64,000 nucleotides of DNA from Tenrec ecaudatus (taxonomy: Eukaryota > Chordata > Mammalia > Afrosoricida > Tenrecidae): contig NC_134534.1 in NCBI RefSeq assembly GCF_050624435.1, positions 64,813,501-64,877,500 of the forward strand, given 5' to 3'. This document shows, one piece after another, positions 46,690 to 57,847 of this stretch (positions are counted from its first letter, which is position 1; each line of letters starts with the position of its first letter). The translations under genes were made by a program, and so were the position numbers. The notes under the pieces are model-generated. The model saw only the letters and a list, made by a program, of their open reading frames with translations. It did not search any database and was not told the origin of the DNA.

Positions 46690-47172
46690 CGCAATGGGAC
46701 TGAACAAAAGATCTGTATGGGAAGGGATATATTGGAATGAGCATGACATGTCAGTAAAATTATTATTTAATTTTTTAAAAAGAAAACTATTTCCTACAAT
46801 GTGCTTAAATATTAAAAGAAGAAGAAGAAAAGAAGGAAGAAGAAGTAGGATTCATTGCATTGGTTCAGGACTCATGGAAATATGGGGTTTTGTAAGAGAA
46901 GGAACCAAGAAGGAATGGGAAGTAAAACTTTTGATTCTTAAATAGTTACTTTGATTGTTACTCATAACGGTAAGAAATGATTCACTGCAGCTGAGAGAGA
47001 AAAGCAAATTCTGGTGTGCCCTGAGGCAAAGCCAGGCTAATTAAGCAGAGCATGATTCTTGGGGGCAGGATCTACTGGACCCATTTCAGCAGGGGCCCAA
47101 GGCCTTATATACATAGAGATACGATCCAGGGGTAGAGAAGAAAAAACCATACATTGGGGCATTGAAAGGCTT
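46690..47172 (+). other. Possible ERV internal remnant, unassigned
   Basis: Sequence following the primer-site-like motif. No viral protein domain could be recognised. A (GAA)n-rich stretch is at 46816-46849. Confidence 0.25.
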
Positions 47173-47322
47173 AAGGAGCTCTGACGGCACAGTGGTTAAG
47201 TGGCAAAGGTTAAAAATCACCAACCACTAAAGAGTCATCATCTTAGAAAGCCAAAGGAGCCTGTTTACCCTGCCCTACAGGGTTGCTATGGGTCAGAACA
47301 GACTCAATGGCTGTGTTTTGTT
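47173..47322 (+). repeat. AfroSINE-like SINE
   Basis: 'ggagctctgacggcacagtg' then 'tgccctacagggttgctatg' and 'ggtcagaacagactcaatgg' give head and tail in sense order. Confidence 0.7.
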
Positions 47323-47989
47323 GATTATTTATTTATTAAAAGAGTTAAAGGTTTTGTGTTTATTTGCTCTATGGATATTGAATGCTTCTCCTACCTGGTA
47401 TTGTGTGAAGGCAATTGGTGATTATGATTACAAAGAGCTTCAAGCTCCAGATAAGCTAAATAGGGAGTTAGACATTGCCAAAAGGAACGGGCTTTCTTTT
47501 AAGCTAGTAGGGCTTATGTGGAAACCTGAAGAAATCCTGTGGGGAGGAAAAATAAAAAGATCATTTGAATTTTTAACATTTGAGCAAGCAGTTGGCCATT
47601 GGATGAATAAATGCAGAAAAAGCCTGTGCCCCACATAGAATGCCCTTCTAGGGCTGATAGTTAAAGCGAGTCAGTGAGGTGAGCCTGGTGGGCTTATGAG
47701 AACCACCTGGATCCACTTGTTAGTGGCCATGGTGGTGAGAAAACATGCAGGGATGAAGGGGGCTGATTTGGACATGTTATTTGGCATCCATTGACCTGGT
47801 CCACAGAGGCTAGATATGAGAGAAGAGGAAGGGCTAGCTGGTCCAAAGTTTAGAGAGTAGTGTGGATACTGACCTTCTGGCCATGAGTTAGGCACAGAGA
47901 GCTAGAGCTGATGAGTGTATATGACATGTAGTAAAGTGTGACATGTAGTAAGGTGTGTCTGCACTCCCAGGCTTGTTGCTGTTATTGAG
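47323..47989. other. Unassigned, possibly ERV-derived
   Basis: A frame of about 116 codons crosses the SINE and this region. It resembles no protein known to me. Confidence 0.25.
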
Positions 47990-48597
47990 GTAGTTTATTG
48001 TGCCAGCCTGGCCAATAAGCACATCTGGGATTAATTGAAGGGTGGAGAGATAAATGGCTTGGTGAACCTCACCTTTCTTGTCTCTCGCTCTTTGATCATG
48101 GGACCAGTGTGCGGCTGCCTTGCTTGTTCGGTGCCTCAATTTGCAAGCTACACTACTTGTGGGACACCTAACTTGTGGACTGTGTCGCTGTAATTTGAGG
48201 TTCCTTCAAGACCAGCTTCACCACACAATTGGAATTTACATCTCTTGAACTGGGGACTATCAGACCCTGTCATCTGGCTGCCTGTTGGTGACCTGCCTTG
48301 CTGTTTGCTGCCTGTGCTGGGATAGCCTGAATCTCTCTACAGAGGACTGACTACCTGGCAGCCCTCAAGACTTGAAGAACTGCCAGTGTCTCACAACTCT
48401 CTCATGGGAGTGAGTTGCACTGAGCCATTTGTACTGCTTTATAATTTAACTGTTCATTTCTTGTATTATATATCTATCTGTTTATATTTTAACCATTCAT
48501 TTCTTGTGTTATATATCTATCTGTGTAAATAAATAAATAAATGAAAAATTATTAGCAATCTGGTTTTGTCTCTCTAGAGAACCTTGTCTAACACACT
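47990..48597 (+). mobile_element. Solo-LTR-like repeat, sense
   Basis: It runs from 'gtagtttattgtgccagcct' through an AATAAA-rich stretch (48528-48540) to 'gaaccttgtctaacaca'. A duplicated 30-40-bp block ('cattcatttcttgt' plus 'ttatatatctatctgt') lies at about 48447-48525. The partner copies are antisense at 43505 and 7610. The start is approximate. Confidence 0.55.
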
Positions 48598-48809
48598 GGT
48601 ACTCAACTGACCTAGTGTGGATGGCTTCGCTTGAGATAATCCGAACCGAAACAAATGAAGAGAATAAAGGAAAAGAGAGGTGTTTGATACTGTGCACGGG
48701 TGTGAACTGCTGAAAGGTGGTAATATCCTATGGAACGGATGTTGCTTATAGATAAAGATGGCCAAAGTTTCAACCAAAATGAAGATTATTCACATTAAGA
48801 AACATTGTT

Positions 48810-48972
48810 AGGGGTAAAAATGAGGAGCTGATATCAAGGGCTCAAATAGAAAGCAAATGTTTTGAGAATGATGATGGCAACAAATATACAAATGTGCTTG
48901 ACACAGTGGATATATGTAAGGATTGTGATAAGCATTATAGGAACCCCTGATAAAATGATTAAAAAAGAAAGA
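48810..48972 (+). mobile_element. Short L1-tail insertion with target duplication
   Basis: 163 bp end in 'ttgataaaatgatt'-type sequence and an A/G-rich tail. The flanks aagaaacattgtt (48797-48809) and aagaaacattctt (48973-48985) match at 12 of 13. Confidence 0.75.
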
Positions 48973-48999
48973 AAGAAACATTCTTGTCTCCTCAGAGTA

Positions 49000-49745
49000 C
49001 TGTGTTGTTGTTATTAGGTGCCATGTTAGGTGTTGGTAGGAACAGGCAATTTAGATATTTGATATCTAAACTGGTGGCCAAGTTTCAGAGTCTCTTCCGA
49101 CATCCAGTTTGATCTTTTCTTTCTTTCCTGGCCCATTTGCTTTCTTCATGTATGATGCCATCCCACATCCATCAGATCTTCCTTCATTGGTTTTCAATGT
49201 GTCAAATCTGCTCTTGAAATTTTCAGGTGGGATACACTCAAGGTCCTATTTTGGCTCTTGTGGATTTGTTTTAAATTTTTTCAGTTTCAACCTGAACTTA
49301 CGTATAAGTAATTGATGCTCTGTTCCACAGGCAGCCCCTGGCCTGGATTTAGTTGCTGATATCGAGCCTCTCTGGGGTCTCTTCCCACAGATGTAATCAA
49401 TTTGATTTCTGTGTATTTCATCTGGAGAAGGCCACATGTATAGTCACCTTTTGTATCGTTGGGAAAAATAAAAGGTATTTGCAATGAAGAAGGTGTTGAT
49501 CTTGCACAATTCTATCATGTGATCCCTACATTTCTATCACCAAAGCCATATTTTTCAACTGCTGTTCTTTTCTACTTTTGCATTCCAATCAACTATCATC
49601 AATCAATTTCTAACTAAAGATGTTGGCAGAATTCAATTTCTGACCAAAGATGTTGGCAGAATTCTTCAATTTCTGACCAAAGATGTTGGCAGAATTCTTC
49701 AATTTCCTCATTATTAGCTTAAGTTGTTGGTGTATAAATTTAAAG
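49000..49745 (-). mobile_element. RTE LINE 5' part (endonuclease), antisense
   Basis: Minus-strand translation at about 49246-49437 gives SPDEIHRNQIDYI, then SRPGAACGTEHQLLIRKF and RLKLKK, close to the C-terminal endonuclease of RTE/BovB elements (NQIDYI, CG-D/E-H-LL). The frame is broken. It contains a threefold tandem repeat. Confidence 0.75.
49604..49709 (+). repeat. Threefold tandem repeat of a 30-33-bp unit
   Basis: Units start with 'caatttctaactaaagatgt' at 49604 and with 'caatttctgaccaaagatgt' at 49634 and 49667, each ending 'tggcagaatt' or 'tggcagaattctt'. A fourth partial copy starts at 49700. The tract lies inside the antisense RTE. Confidence 0.9.
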
Positions 49746-49839
49746 GATACTTGCATTGACTATATTTCCTTGTATTCAGATAGATAGTATCCTATCACTG
49801 ACAGCACTGTCCCTCAAGATAGATCTTGAAATGTCCTTA

Positions 49840-50600
49840 AAAAAATTTTTAATACATCATTTTATTGGGGACTCTTATAATAATCCATACACCAATTGTA
49901 TCAAGCACATTTGTACATATTTTACCATTATCATTTCCAAAACATTTTCTTTCTACTTGAACCCTTGGTATCAGCTCCTCTTTTTCCTCCTCCCTTCCCG
50001 CCCTTGTGAACCCTTGATAATTTATAAATGATTTTAATTTTCATATTTCACACCATCTGCTGTCTCTGTTCACCCACATTTATGTTGTTCGTTCCCCTGG
50101 GGGGTGTTTATACATGTATCATTGAGATCAGGTCCCTCTTTATCCCCCTTCTCCTCCCACCTTCTCCCTACCCTCATGTTATTTCTACTCTCATTATTGG
50201 TTCTTAGGGGTTTATCTGTCCTGGATTTCATGTGTTGAGAGCTCTTATCTGTACCAATGTGCATGCTCTGGTCTAGCCAGATTTTTAAGGTAGAACTGGG
50301 CTCATGATAATGGGGGTGGGGGAGAAGAGCATCAAAGAACTAGAGGAATGTTGTGTGTTTCATTAGTGCTATACTGTACCCTGGCTGGCTTATCCCTTCT
50401 TGTGACCCTTCTTTGAGGACTGCAGCCCAATGCATAACCACCATGCCTGTCACTAGGGTTCCTTTTCTTGTGACCCTTCTATGAGGTGATGTCCAACTGT
50501 CTAAAGATGGGCTTTGGGTCTCCATACTGACCCCCCTCATTCACATTGAAATGGTTGCTTGTTTTGGGTCTTCTGATGCATGATACCTGATCCCATTGAT
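49840..50600 (-). mobile_element. L1-tail family copy, antisense
   Basis: From 'catcattttattggggactc' through 'gctctggtctagccagattt' to 'ttctgatgcatgatacctga'. The 5'-truncated end is at about 50600. Two related 'cttgtgacccttct' blocks at 50399 and 50468 suggest a small internal duplication. Confidence 0.75.
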
Positions 50601-51544
50601 GTGAAGAAAAGAAATTCTGGGAATACTGACATTACTTGGTAGAAACAGCATCTAACCCCCTTGTTTTGTATATATTTGTTCTCTATCGCACACCATTCTC
50701 TCTTTTTCCTCTAGATTCTATAATGCATTGCAATGGTCACACCAAATACAGAGTCAATGCTCACAATTACAATTTATTGTGGAAATGAACTGGTTACAAT
50801 TCAGATGGAAACACTCAAGATAGAGTTATACAGTCAAGATATGTTATAAAGTTGTTTCAGGGCTGCTAATAAGTATCCAAAGGGCATGTCAAGCCACTGT
50901 AAACCTATGCCCCCAAACATACAACTGCAACTCCGTGGATCTGTGAACCCTGTATCCTAAATTAAGTATTTTGAGTAATGTCAGTATTCCTAGGATTTCT
51001 TTCTTCCTCATTAATCCTTGTCATAGTGGGTTGTCAACTCCTATGATGCCATAATGCTTTGTTTGTGGAGTCATCTGACATCACTTATGTGTTTAAGAAT
51101 AGGTTTTTAAACAAAGTTGAACCTTGGGTTGCAAAACCTGATTTGGAGAGCAATTATGATATAATAAAGACAAAGATATCTAAAATTATTTATATACTTG
51201 GAAACTTTCTATAAGCTTTCTTTTTTCATAGGAACATATGAGTTTTATAACTGAGTTGATGTGATATGCCTGTGGATAGTCATGGTTGCCAAAAGCATTT
51301 TTGAGGGCAATCAACTTGTACAAAACCAGGCTCAGTTCTGGCAATAAGATGGAATAGGACTCTAACCCTAAGTCTTTAAATCCATTAATTCAGTCTAGAG
51401 GGGTGTTTACTTATATAGAAGTTTTCATAACTGTACCTGCTATGTGCTCTATTAAGTATATGAATATACATGGAACACACACACATATATACCTACATAT
51501 ATATAAATAGTCACATAAAAACTGTCATAGCTGTATCTATATAT
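50601..51544. other. Intergenic, unassigned
   Basis: AT-rich. 'gaatgttg'-type or LTR features could not be confirmed. A (CA/TA)-rich stretch is at about 51475-51505. Confidence 0.3.
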
Positions 51545-52200
51545 ACGGAGCCCTAGGGTGCTGTGGGTTAAATGTTGGGCTGCTAACCTTGAAGTTGTGG
51601 TTTAATTCCAGCAGCAGCTCCAAACCTAGCCACTCTGTGGAAGATGAGACTGTTCCCATAAAGATTCAGAAACTCTCTTGCAGGACTGGATAGGGCAGAG
51701 GTTGTACACTGGTGCATATGGGAGCTGGTGGCACAGGGAATCCAGGGTGGATGAGGGGCGTGAGGGGAGATACTGGGAGAGTAGAGGGTGAGTGGGTTGG
51801 AAAGGTGGAACCGATTACAAGGATCCATGTGTGACCTCCTCCCTGGGAGACGGACGGCAAGAAGGGGGGGGGAGGGAGACTCCGGATAGGGCAAGATATG
51901 GCAAAATAACAATCTATAAATTATCAAGGGCTCACGAGGGAGGGGGAAGTGGGGAGGGAGGGGAAAAAAAAGAGACCTGATGCAAAGGGCTTAAGTGGAG
52001 AGCAAATGCTTTGAAAATGATGAGGGCAAAGAATGTACGGATGTGCTTTATACAATTGATGTATGTATATGTATGGATTGTGATAAGAGTTGTATGAGCC
52101 CCTAACGTAAAAAAAAAATTCAGAAACTTTCTAGTTACTCTGCATCTTTTAGAGACCCTGAGTTGGAATAGACTCAATGACAGTGGGTTACACTTATCTA
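51545..52200 (+). repeat. AfroSINE-like SINE split by an L1-tail insertion
   Basis: Head 'ggagccctagggtgctgtgg', 'ggctgctaaccttgaagttg', then a break at about 51677. The 3' half resumes at 52118 ('agagaccctgagttggaata' then 'gactcaatgacagtggg'). Confidence 0.75.
51678..52117 (+). mobile_element. 440-bp L1-tail insertion inside a SINE
   Basis: It ends 'gtatgagcccctaacgt' plus an A-run. The flanking repeats share attcagaaact (51664-51674 and 52118-52128), extendable with one mismatch. The SINE is continuous across the insertion. Confidence 0.8.
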
Positions 52201-52442
52201 TGGGCATGTATAGTCCTCTAAGACCCTCTCACTTCTACTAGCAATGTATCTACTTATGTAATCCGTTCACAAAATACTGTTTGTTATTACTGTTGAGGCT
52301 TGTATGTTTCAGTAGTTAGCACAGTCGCCCTTTTTCTTGTATGCTTCTTCCTTTGTCTTGATCCAATCCTGTGTATTGTTTTTCCCCTCACCAGAATTCA
52401 CATGTCTTCTAGCTAGTAATTCTCCTTTCCCCTCTCATCCCT
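52201..52442. other. Intergenic, unassigned
   Basis: No feature recognised. Confidence 0.3.
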
Positions 52443-52573
52443 TGAGAGAAACACAGGGCTCTCTACTCCTGTAAACAGTCTCGAGGCTTGGACATTGAAG
52501 GAGGTAGGTCTAGTCTGCTCTATGACATCAATGAGTCCGCATCCACTCAATGGCAGTGAGTTTGTTTGTTTTT
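52443..52573 (+). repeat. AfroSINE-like SINE, 3' part
   Basis: 'gagagaaacacagggctctc', 'tactcctgtaaacagtctcg' and 'ccactcaatggcagtgagtt' mark the 3' half. Confidence 0.6.
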
Positions 52574-52589
52574 GTCAAACCTCTTCTTG

Positions 52590-52720
52590 ACTTTTCAAAA
52601 TTCTGGTTTCATATAATATCTATCCTTTTGTGACTGGCTTATTTCACTTGGCACAATGTCCTTTAGATCCACGTTGTTTTATATTTAAATCGTAACTGAG
52701 TGAAATTTCTAAAGAGAAAA
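52590..52720 (-). mobile_element. L1 3' fragment, antisense
   Basis: 'cttttgtgactggcttattt' then 'cacttggcacaatgtccttt' and 'agatccacgttgtttt' is a standard antisense L1 block. Confidence 0.6.
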
Positions 52721-53500
52721 CCAATAAGATGGCAGACTTTAAGCTTTCTAGAGTCAAAACTTTGTACCTAACATACCAGCCAACTTAATTTTTTTGTGAG
52801 AGAACACTAGGTGCAAGATCTTGCCTTTTTTTTCCTATTAAAAACACCCAAGACATTTTTAGTTCTGGACTAGCTCTTCAAAACACAGCTTCTGATGAAT
52901 GTTGGCACAACTAGTACATTTCTTGAATAAATTCCTAATGCTCAACTTTCCTTGCCCACTCATCTTTAGGTTGGATGACCCTGACGCAAAGCCTATCACA
53001 AAATGGGTTGAAGAGAAGGCTGGACCCGACAAAAGGTATTAGATGCATATTATACCAAAATACGGGTACATTAAAATAATCACATCTAGGGCGAAATCTC
53101 TGGACAACTTCTACAACGGCCAGCACTATCAACTATGGAACTGAGACTATGGGGTAAGGGAGTAGTTATCCCTCGACCACATCAGAAAATCTCTTCCTTC
53201 GAGGCAAATCTCGGCATTACAAATCCAAACAACTTTGCCTATAAATATCCACTTGTTGTCGGCGATCAACCTGTGTTGGTCAAAGTAGGACTATGAAAAG
53301 TGGTGTTGGGCGGCGAAGCCCAGAAGTCCTCGCTTGGTGAAGCCTAGGGAAAGAAGGCGGGGACAGTTGAAAGGAAGAACTCAAGACCATATACACCTGT
53401 GCTTGTAACAACAAAACGAAACAGAAGGAAAACTAAAGATGAAGCACCTCTCAGGAGTTTATGATAGAGATGGTAGAGTGTGACGTGGTCTGCTCGGAAC
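52721..53500. other. Upstream flank of UBE2W, unassigned
   Basis: No repeat recognised over about 780 bases leading into the CpG island. Confidence 0.4.
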
Positions 53501-54350
53501 TGGAGGCCTCTCTCCCGAGCTACTTCAGCGCCTGGGGCAGGAGGCGACAACAGGGAGGACACCGCAGGGGCGCGTTACCCTCCTCGCTACCTACGGGGCG
53601 ATTCACCCCGCCCCCAACGCATCAGCCAATCGCCTCGCGCCGTCTCCTTCCCACAGGGGCCCCGCCCCCTCGCCCGGGATGTCCAGCCCCCGCGGCGTGA
53701 CGCGAGCACGACAGCTCCGCCCCCTGCGTCTTTGGCCTCGCCGGCCTGGGGGGGATGGTTCCATCATGGCGTCAATGCAGGTGAGGGGAGTTTGCTGCAG
53801 CTGGGCAGGCGAGGGAGCCGCTGAGCGGTGAGAGTGTTCGGCCCGGGTGGGCGTCTCGGAATCAGGGGTGTCCGGGAGGGGCTCAGGAGCAGTCTGAGTA
53901 GCCAGTCGGTCCCTAGTTTCCAGGCGTTGAGGAGGAGTGAGAGGCGGCGAGGGGAAGGGCGGGCGGGGTGGGGGGAGGGTCTCGGTCGAAGCGGACACCA
54001 GTCGGTCGCTAAGTTGCGGGGCGGGGGTGGAGGATAAACAAGGGCCAGGGAAGGGAGGTTGAAGTTTGGCCGTGAGTCCCTGACAGCGGCGTCGGAGGCC
54101 ACCCTCGGTGCCCAAAGGGCCTAAGCCGGCCCCAGGGATGCCGTGCCTCTGTGGTCCCCGCCGACCGGCGGAAACAGCTGCTGTCGCTGTGGTGGCCGAG
54201 GCGGCCGTGGCCCCCGAGGGGCGGAGTGGGGGAGCTGGAAAGGCACTCCTGCAGAAGGCGGCTGGCGGCCTCTGCTCCGGCCTCCCACGCCCGGGTTCTC
54301 TGACGCTCTGCAGCTCCGCTCCCCTCCCCTCCCTTTGACTCGTAAGCCTT
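53500..54350 (+). promoter_or_regulatory. UBE2W: CpG island and promoter of UBE2W
   Basis: Strongly CpG-rich. A CCAAT box (agCCAATcg) is at about 53623-53628. GC boxes of the CCCCGCCCC or CCGCCCC type are at about 53609, 53659 and 53715. A CRE-like TGACGCGA is at about 53697-53704. The start codon of UBE2W is at 53766. No TATA box seen. The long open frames on both strands are compositional. Confidence 0.8.
53766..53780 (+). CDS. UBE2W: UBE2W exon 1 coding part (MASMQ)
   Basis: UBE2W is the E2 enzyme that attaches ubiquitin to the free N-terminal amino group of substrates and works with RING ligases such as CHIP/STUB1. The exon supplies only ATG GCG TCA ATG CAG, giving MASMQ, the exact start of human UBE2W, followed at once by the donor GTGAGG at 53781. 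It ends in phase 0. Position in a CpG island, strand, and distance downstream of ELOC agree with the human gene order. An out-of-frame ATG at 53755 in strong context (G at -3, G at +4) precedes it by 11 bases. The catalytic exons, beginning KRLQKEL, were not found to 64000, so intron 1 exceeds 10.2 kb. Confidence 0.88.
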
Positions 54351-55706
54351 TGCCCTTTGGGTACCTTCTCCCAGGAGTCTGAGCACTCCGGGAACGTGCC
54401 TCCCGCAGCCTCCTCTTCCACCCCCAGGCCCAAGCTGCGCCCAGTGTGTTCACAGCATCTACAGCCTAATGTCACATCTCTCCGAAACCCGAGAATCGCC
54501 TAGACCCCTTGCCTCGCGGGATGACTGGCCCTCTTAAGAGTGATTTTTTTGTCTCGTGCCCCACCCTTGCGGTCGCGCTAAGGCGACAGCCCTTTGCCCT
54601 TATTCTCCTGATCCTTCGTGGGACCCTAGTTTGGGAGGAGGAGTTGGTAACCTGTGCCCTAGCCACTGGACTTGCCCTGCGTGATTTTCTGGCTTTCTAA
54701 CCCAATTTACTCGTCGTCCCCTCCCCCCCCCCCATTCAAGGAGGAGTTTGGTTTTTCAGGCAAAGATGGCAACCACGAGTGTAGTTTGTAGAGGTTGACT
54801 CTGCATTATCTGTTGCCTGCGTTTAGTTCACAATATAGAGCTCAGCCAAAACATCGGGAGAGAAGGTGGAGCTCTCATTAGAAATGTAGAGTTTTAAAAG
54901 CATGTCCTTAGGTGGTTAAAGAAACCATGTTTTTCTTAGAAGGATTTTGTTTGCTTCTAGAAGAGCAAGTATACCTAAACCCTGGCGGTTTGTTCATTCT
55001 CTTCTAGGCAGGCGTGGTGTCTTTCTTCTCTTTCCTGCCTCTTACTCTTTTGTGCGCATCATTTTTTTGGTATCACATTTGCTTTGGTTTTCACTTTATT
55101 CTGTTCACTGTGTTCTTCTTAAAATAGACCACCTACCTTTGTTTCTCCCTCTGGACTGCCTTGTGGAACAGAAAAGAAATTACATGTAACATTTTTGGTT
55201 GAAGAGATGCCACCAAGCCGTGGAGGGAAAAAACAAGAACAATTTCAGGAAACACAGTACTTTATACAATAGCTACCCAAGAGACGTTGGAGAAGTTTCG
55301 TCATTTGGGGCCCAAAAAAGGAACTGTAACATTTTAAAATTGAGTGGTAACACTACCCCACCACCACCACCACCTCCCCACCCCCAAACCACTGTCACCC
55401 AGTTGATCCTATTATTCAATTGCTTTAGAGAGCAAACAGCCTTCATTTTCTCGTTAGCAGTGGCTGCTGGGTTTGAGCTGCCCGGCTTGTGGTTACCAGC
55501 TCTAGCTAGTTTTTAAGACTGTATTAAGTAAGATTAAAACATCTGTTTTAAAACTAAACATTTAAGGTTAAATTCTACAGTATTGCATGATTATATTTGA
55601 CAAGTAGATATAGTGTCATAGGGATAGTAAGCTAGTTAGATTTAGACTTCATCTATCTGGGCAAGGGAGAACTTGATGCACTTAAATTGTACGTGGCTGC
55701 CTTAAG
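54351..55706 (+). other. UBE2W intron 1, proximal part
   Basis: GC falls off after about 54.7 kb. A C-run (12 C's) is at about 54727-54738 and a CCA-rich tract at 55352-55390. No exon or mobile element recognised. Confidence 0.4.
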
Positions 55707-55890
55707 AAGGACCCTTGGTGGTACGGGGGTTATTATACACTTGACTGCTAACGCAATCAATGGTGATTCAATAGAGAAAGGTGATTTAAATGGAGAAGGG
55801 CTGTGGCAATCTTTTCCTGTAAAGCTTCATTTTGGAAACCAAGGGGATTTTACTCTGTCCTATAGGATCACTATGAGTTAGAGTAGACTA
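55707..55890 (+). repeat. AfroSINE-like SINE
   Basis: 'aggacccttggtggtacggg' head, then 'tactctgtcctataggatca' and 'ctatgagttagagtagac' tail. Nearly complete. Confidence 0.75.
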
Positions 55891-56089
55891 GTTAACTTTT
55901 TGGCTTCATTTTCGGTTTTGTTTTCATCTTGTTATTTAAGTGATAGGCAAAAATACTTCCCCCAGGGCAGTATTACGTTTTTTCTGTGTCACAAGTACTA
56001 CTTTAGACTGTCAAGCTTTTTTTCCCCTCCAGATGAAAAGGTTAAAACTCTTTAAAATAACTAAATTATACAGAAAAGCAGTAACCCAA

Positions 56090-56240
56090 TTATTAACTCA
56101 TTCATTGAGTTTTAAAAATAATTCTTGTGCTCCATTTTGTATTCCTAGCACTCACATAGATGGCTACGGATCTATCAGTGAACAAAAGCAAGCAAGGTCT
56201 TTCTTTCTAGATACAATAGATCTAGTTGAGGGGAGCTAGA
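56090..56240 (+). repeat. MIR/L2-type remnant
   Basis: 'cctagcactcacatagatgg' then 'ctatcagtgaacaaaagcaa' and 'tagatacaatagatctagtt' resembles the ancient 'agtgaacaaaacag' core. Confidence 0.4.
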
Positions 56241-56324
56241 TAGTAACAAAATGTTTAGCAACTGTGTATTAAATTAGAAGATAATAAGTGATATGGTGAA
56301 AAGGAAAGATTTGAGAGAGATTTA

Positions 56325-56500
56325 TTAAGAGCATTTTATTGGGGGCTCTTACAGCTCTGATAATAATCCGTACATCAAGTGTATCAAGAATATTTGTACA
56401 TATGTTGCTATCATTTGAATTATTATTTTCATATCATACCGACGGCTATCTCCCTTTACCCACATTTCTGCTGTTCGTCCCTTGTAGGGTGGAGGTGGGA
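56325..56500 (-). mobile_element. L1-tail family copy, antisense
   Basis: 'gcattttattgggggctctt' followed by 'taataatccgtacatcaagt' and 'atttctgctgttcgtccctt'. Short and diverged. Confidence 0.65.
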
Positions 56501-57079
56501 GGTTGATGGAGATTTAGACGTAGATATTTTTAGGGTGATAAGGAAAAAGTATACCATAACACAATGCTGCTCTGTTACTTTATTTAAGAACTGTTGAGAT
56601 TTCTGATTATTTTACCCACATCAGGATGTTATTGGTGCTGAAAGGGATACACAAATTGTAAGAACTGTATTTTTAAAATAGGCATGTTATATAAATGTTG
56701 CATGTGCATTGATAACTTGAATTGATAATGAGAAATTGAGATTAGGAACTTACACTATAGGGTAGAACTGCCTCATGAGTTTCTGAGACTCAATGGAAGT
56801 AGAGAGCCCTGTCTTCTGAGTTTAGGAAGAGTGCACTGAAAATTAAGGAATGGCTTTGAACATGTCATTGGAGAATATGTACTCATATTTTAGAGAAATT
56901 GTGACTACTTTTAAATAAATTCTTTTAAAAAAATATATTCTTTTTGAGTGCTTCCCAACTTATTTTCGAGTCATGGCACACAATGATGATAAGTTTTGAC
57001 TAGCACATGGAGATGACTGAGGTAGAAGGCAGCAAGCTCCTGGCCAGGCTATTTTTTTTTTTTGGTGGGTGGGGTGTAT
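56501..57079. other. UBE2W intron 1, unassigned
   Basis: A possible SINE 3' fragment is near 56755-56820 ('gggtagaactgcctcatgag', antisense). Otherwise nothing recognised. Confidence 0.3.
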
Positions 57080-57235
57080 AGAAGGGCATGGAGGATGGAG
57101 TCAAATCAAACCCACCCTGCTATGATTCCCATTCATAGCACCCCATGGGATTTCCATGACTAAATCGTTAGGGAACAGTCCATTCACTTTAGCTAGCTTC
57201 AGATTGCTTAACTACGGTGCCACCAGGACCCCAGG
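57080..57235 (-). repeat. AfroSINE-like SINE, antisense, partial
   Basis: 'cattcatagcaccccatggg' and 'ttaactacggtgccaccagg' then 'accccag' are the reversed 3' and 5' blocks. Confidence 0.55.
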
Positions 57236-57482
57236 GCCTCAAAGGATCCATATTCTCTCGTGTGGTGAAGTACTACTCTGAGTTAAATTGCTTGAGTTGT
57301 ACTATACATACAACTCTGTATGCACAATAATGTACACCTTCAAGTTCTACGTTTAAAACTTATGGGAGCTCTTTTAAAGGCTTCTTCCTTTTTCCTTTAT
57401 CTTCCTATTGTGTCTTCTTGTGACCAAACACATGAATCACCATGTAAGTTTATGGTTAGATCATGTTTAAGACATCATTCTT

Positions 57483-57833
57483 TTTTTTTTAATTTAATAA
57501 ATCATTTTATTGGGGCTCATACTATTCTATCACAATCCATACATACATCAATTGAGTAATGCACCCTTATACATTTGTTGCCCTCGTCATTCTTAAAATT
57601 CACCTTCCACTTGGATTCCTAGAATCAGCTCGTTTTCCTTTTTTCCCCACCTCCCAACTCTCCCCGCTCCCCCCTCCCCCATGAACCCTTACTAATTTAT
57701 AAATTATTTTATCTTATCTTACACTCCCCGGCGTCTCCCCTCACCTGCCTCCCCCTTGCCCATCTCCCAGAGAGGAGGTTACACATAGATCCCCGAGATC
57801 GGTTCTCCCTTTCTACACCCACTTCCCTCCCGG
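57483..57833 (-). mobile_element. L1-tail insertion with perfect target duplication
   Basis: 351 bp begin with T's and 'aatcattttattggggctca'. Identical 14-bp repeats aagacatcattctt lie at 57469-57482 and 57834-57847. This gives a clean insertion boundary. Confidence 0.88.
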
Positions 57834-57847
57834 AAGACATCATTCTT

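Noticed and set aside
47288-47638. 116-codon open frame as a gene
   Set aside because: It starts inside a SINE and runs into unassigned, possibly ERV-derived sequence. No recognisable domain.
49604-49709. CRISPR-like array of regular repeats
   Set aside because: The units are directly adjacent with no variable spacers and lie in a mammalian LINE remnant.
53603-54475. 290-codon open frame on the minus strand over the UBE2W promoter
   Set aside because: Pro/Arg/Ser-rich, no recognisable domain, overlapping competing frames on both strands; typical CpG-island artefact.
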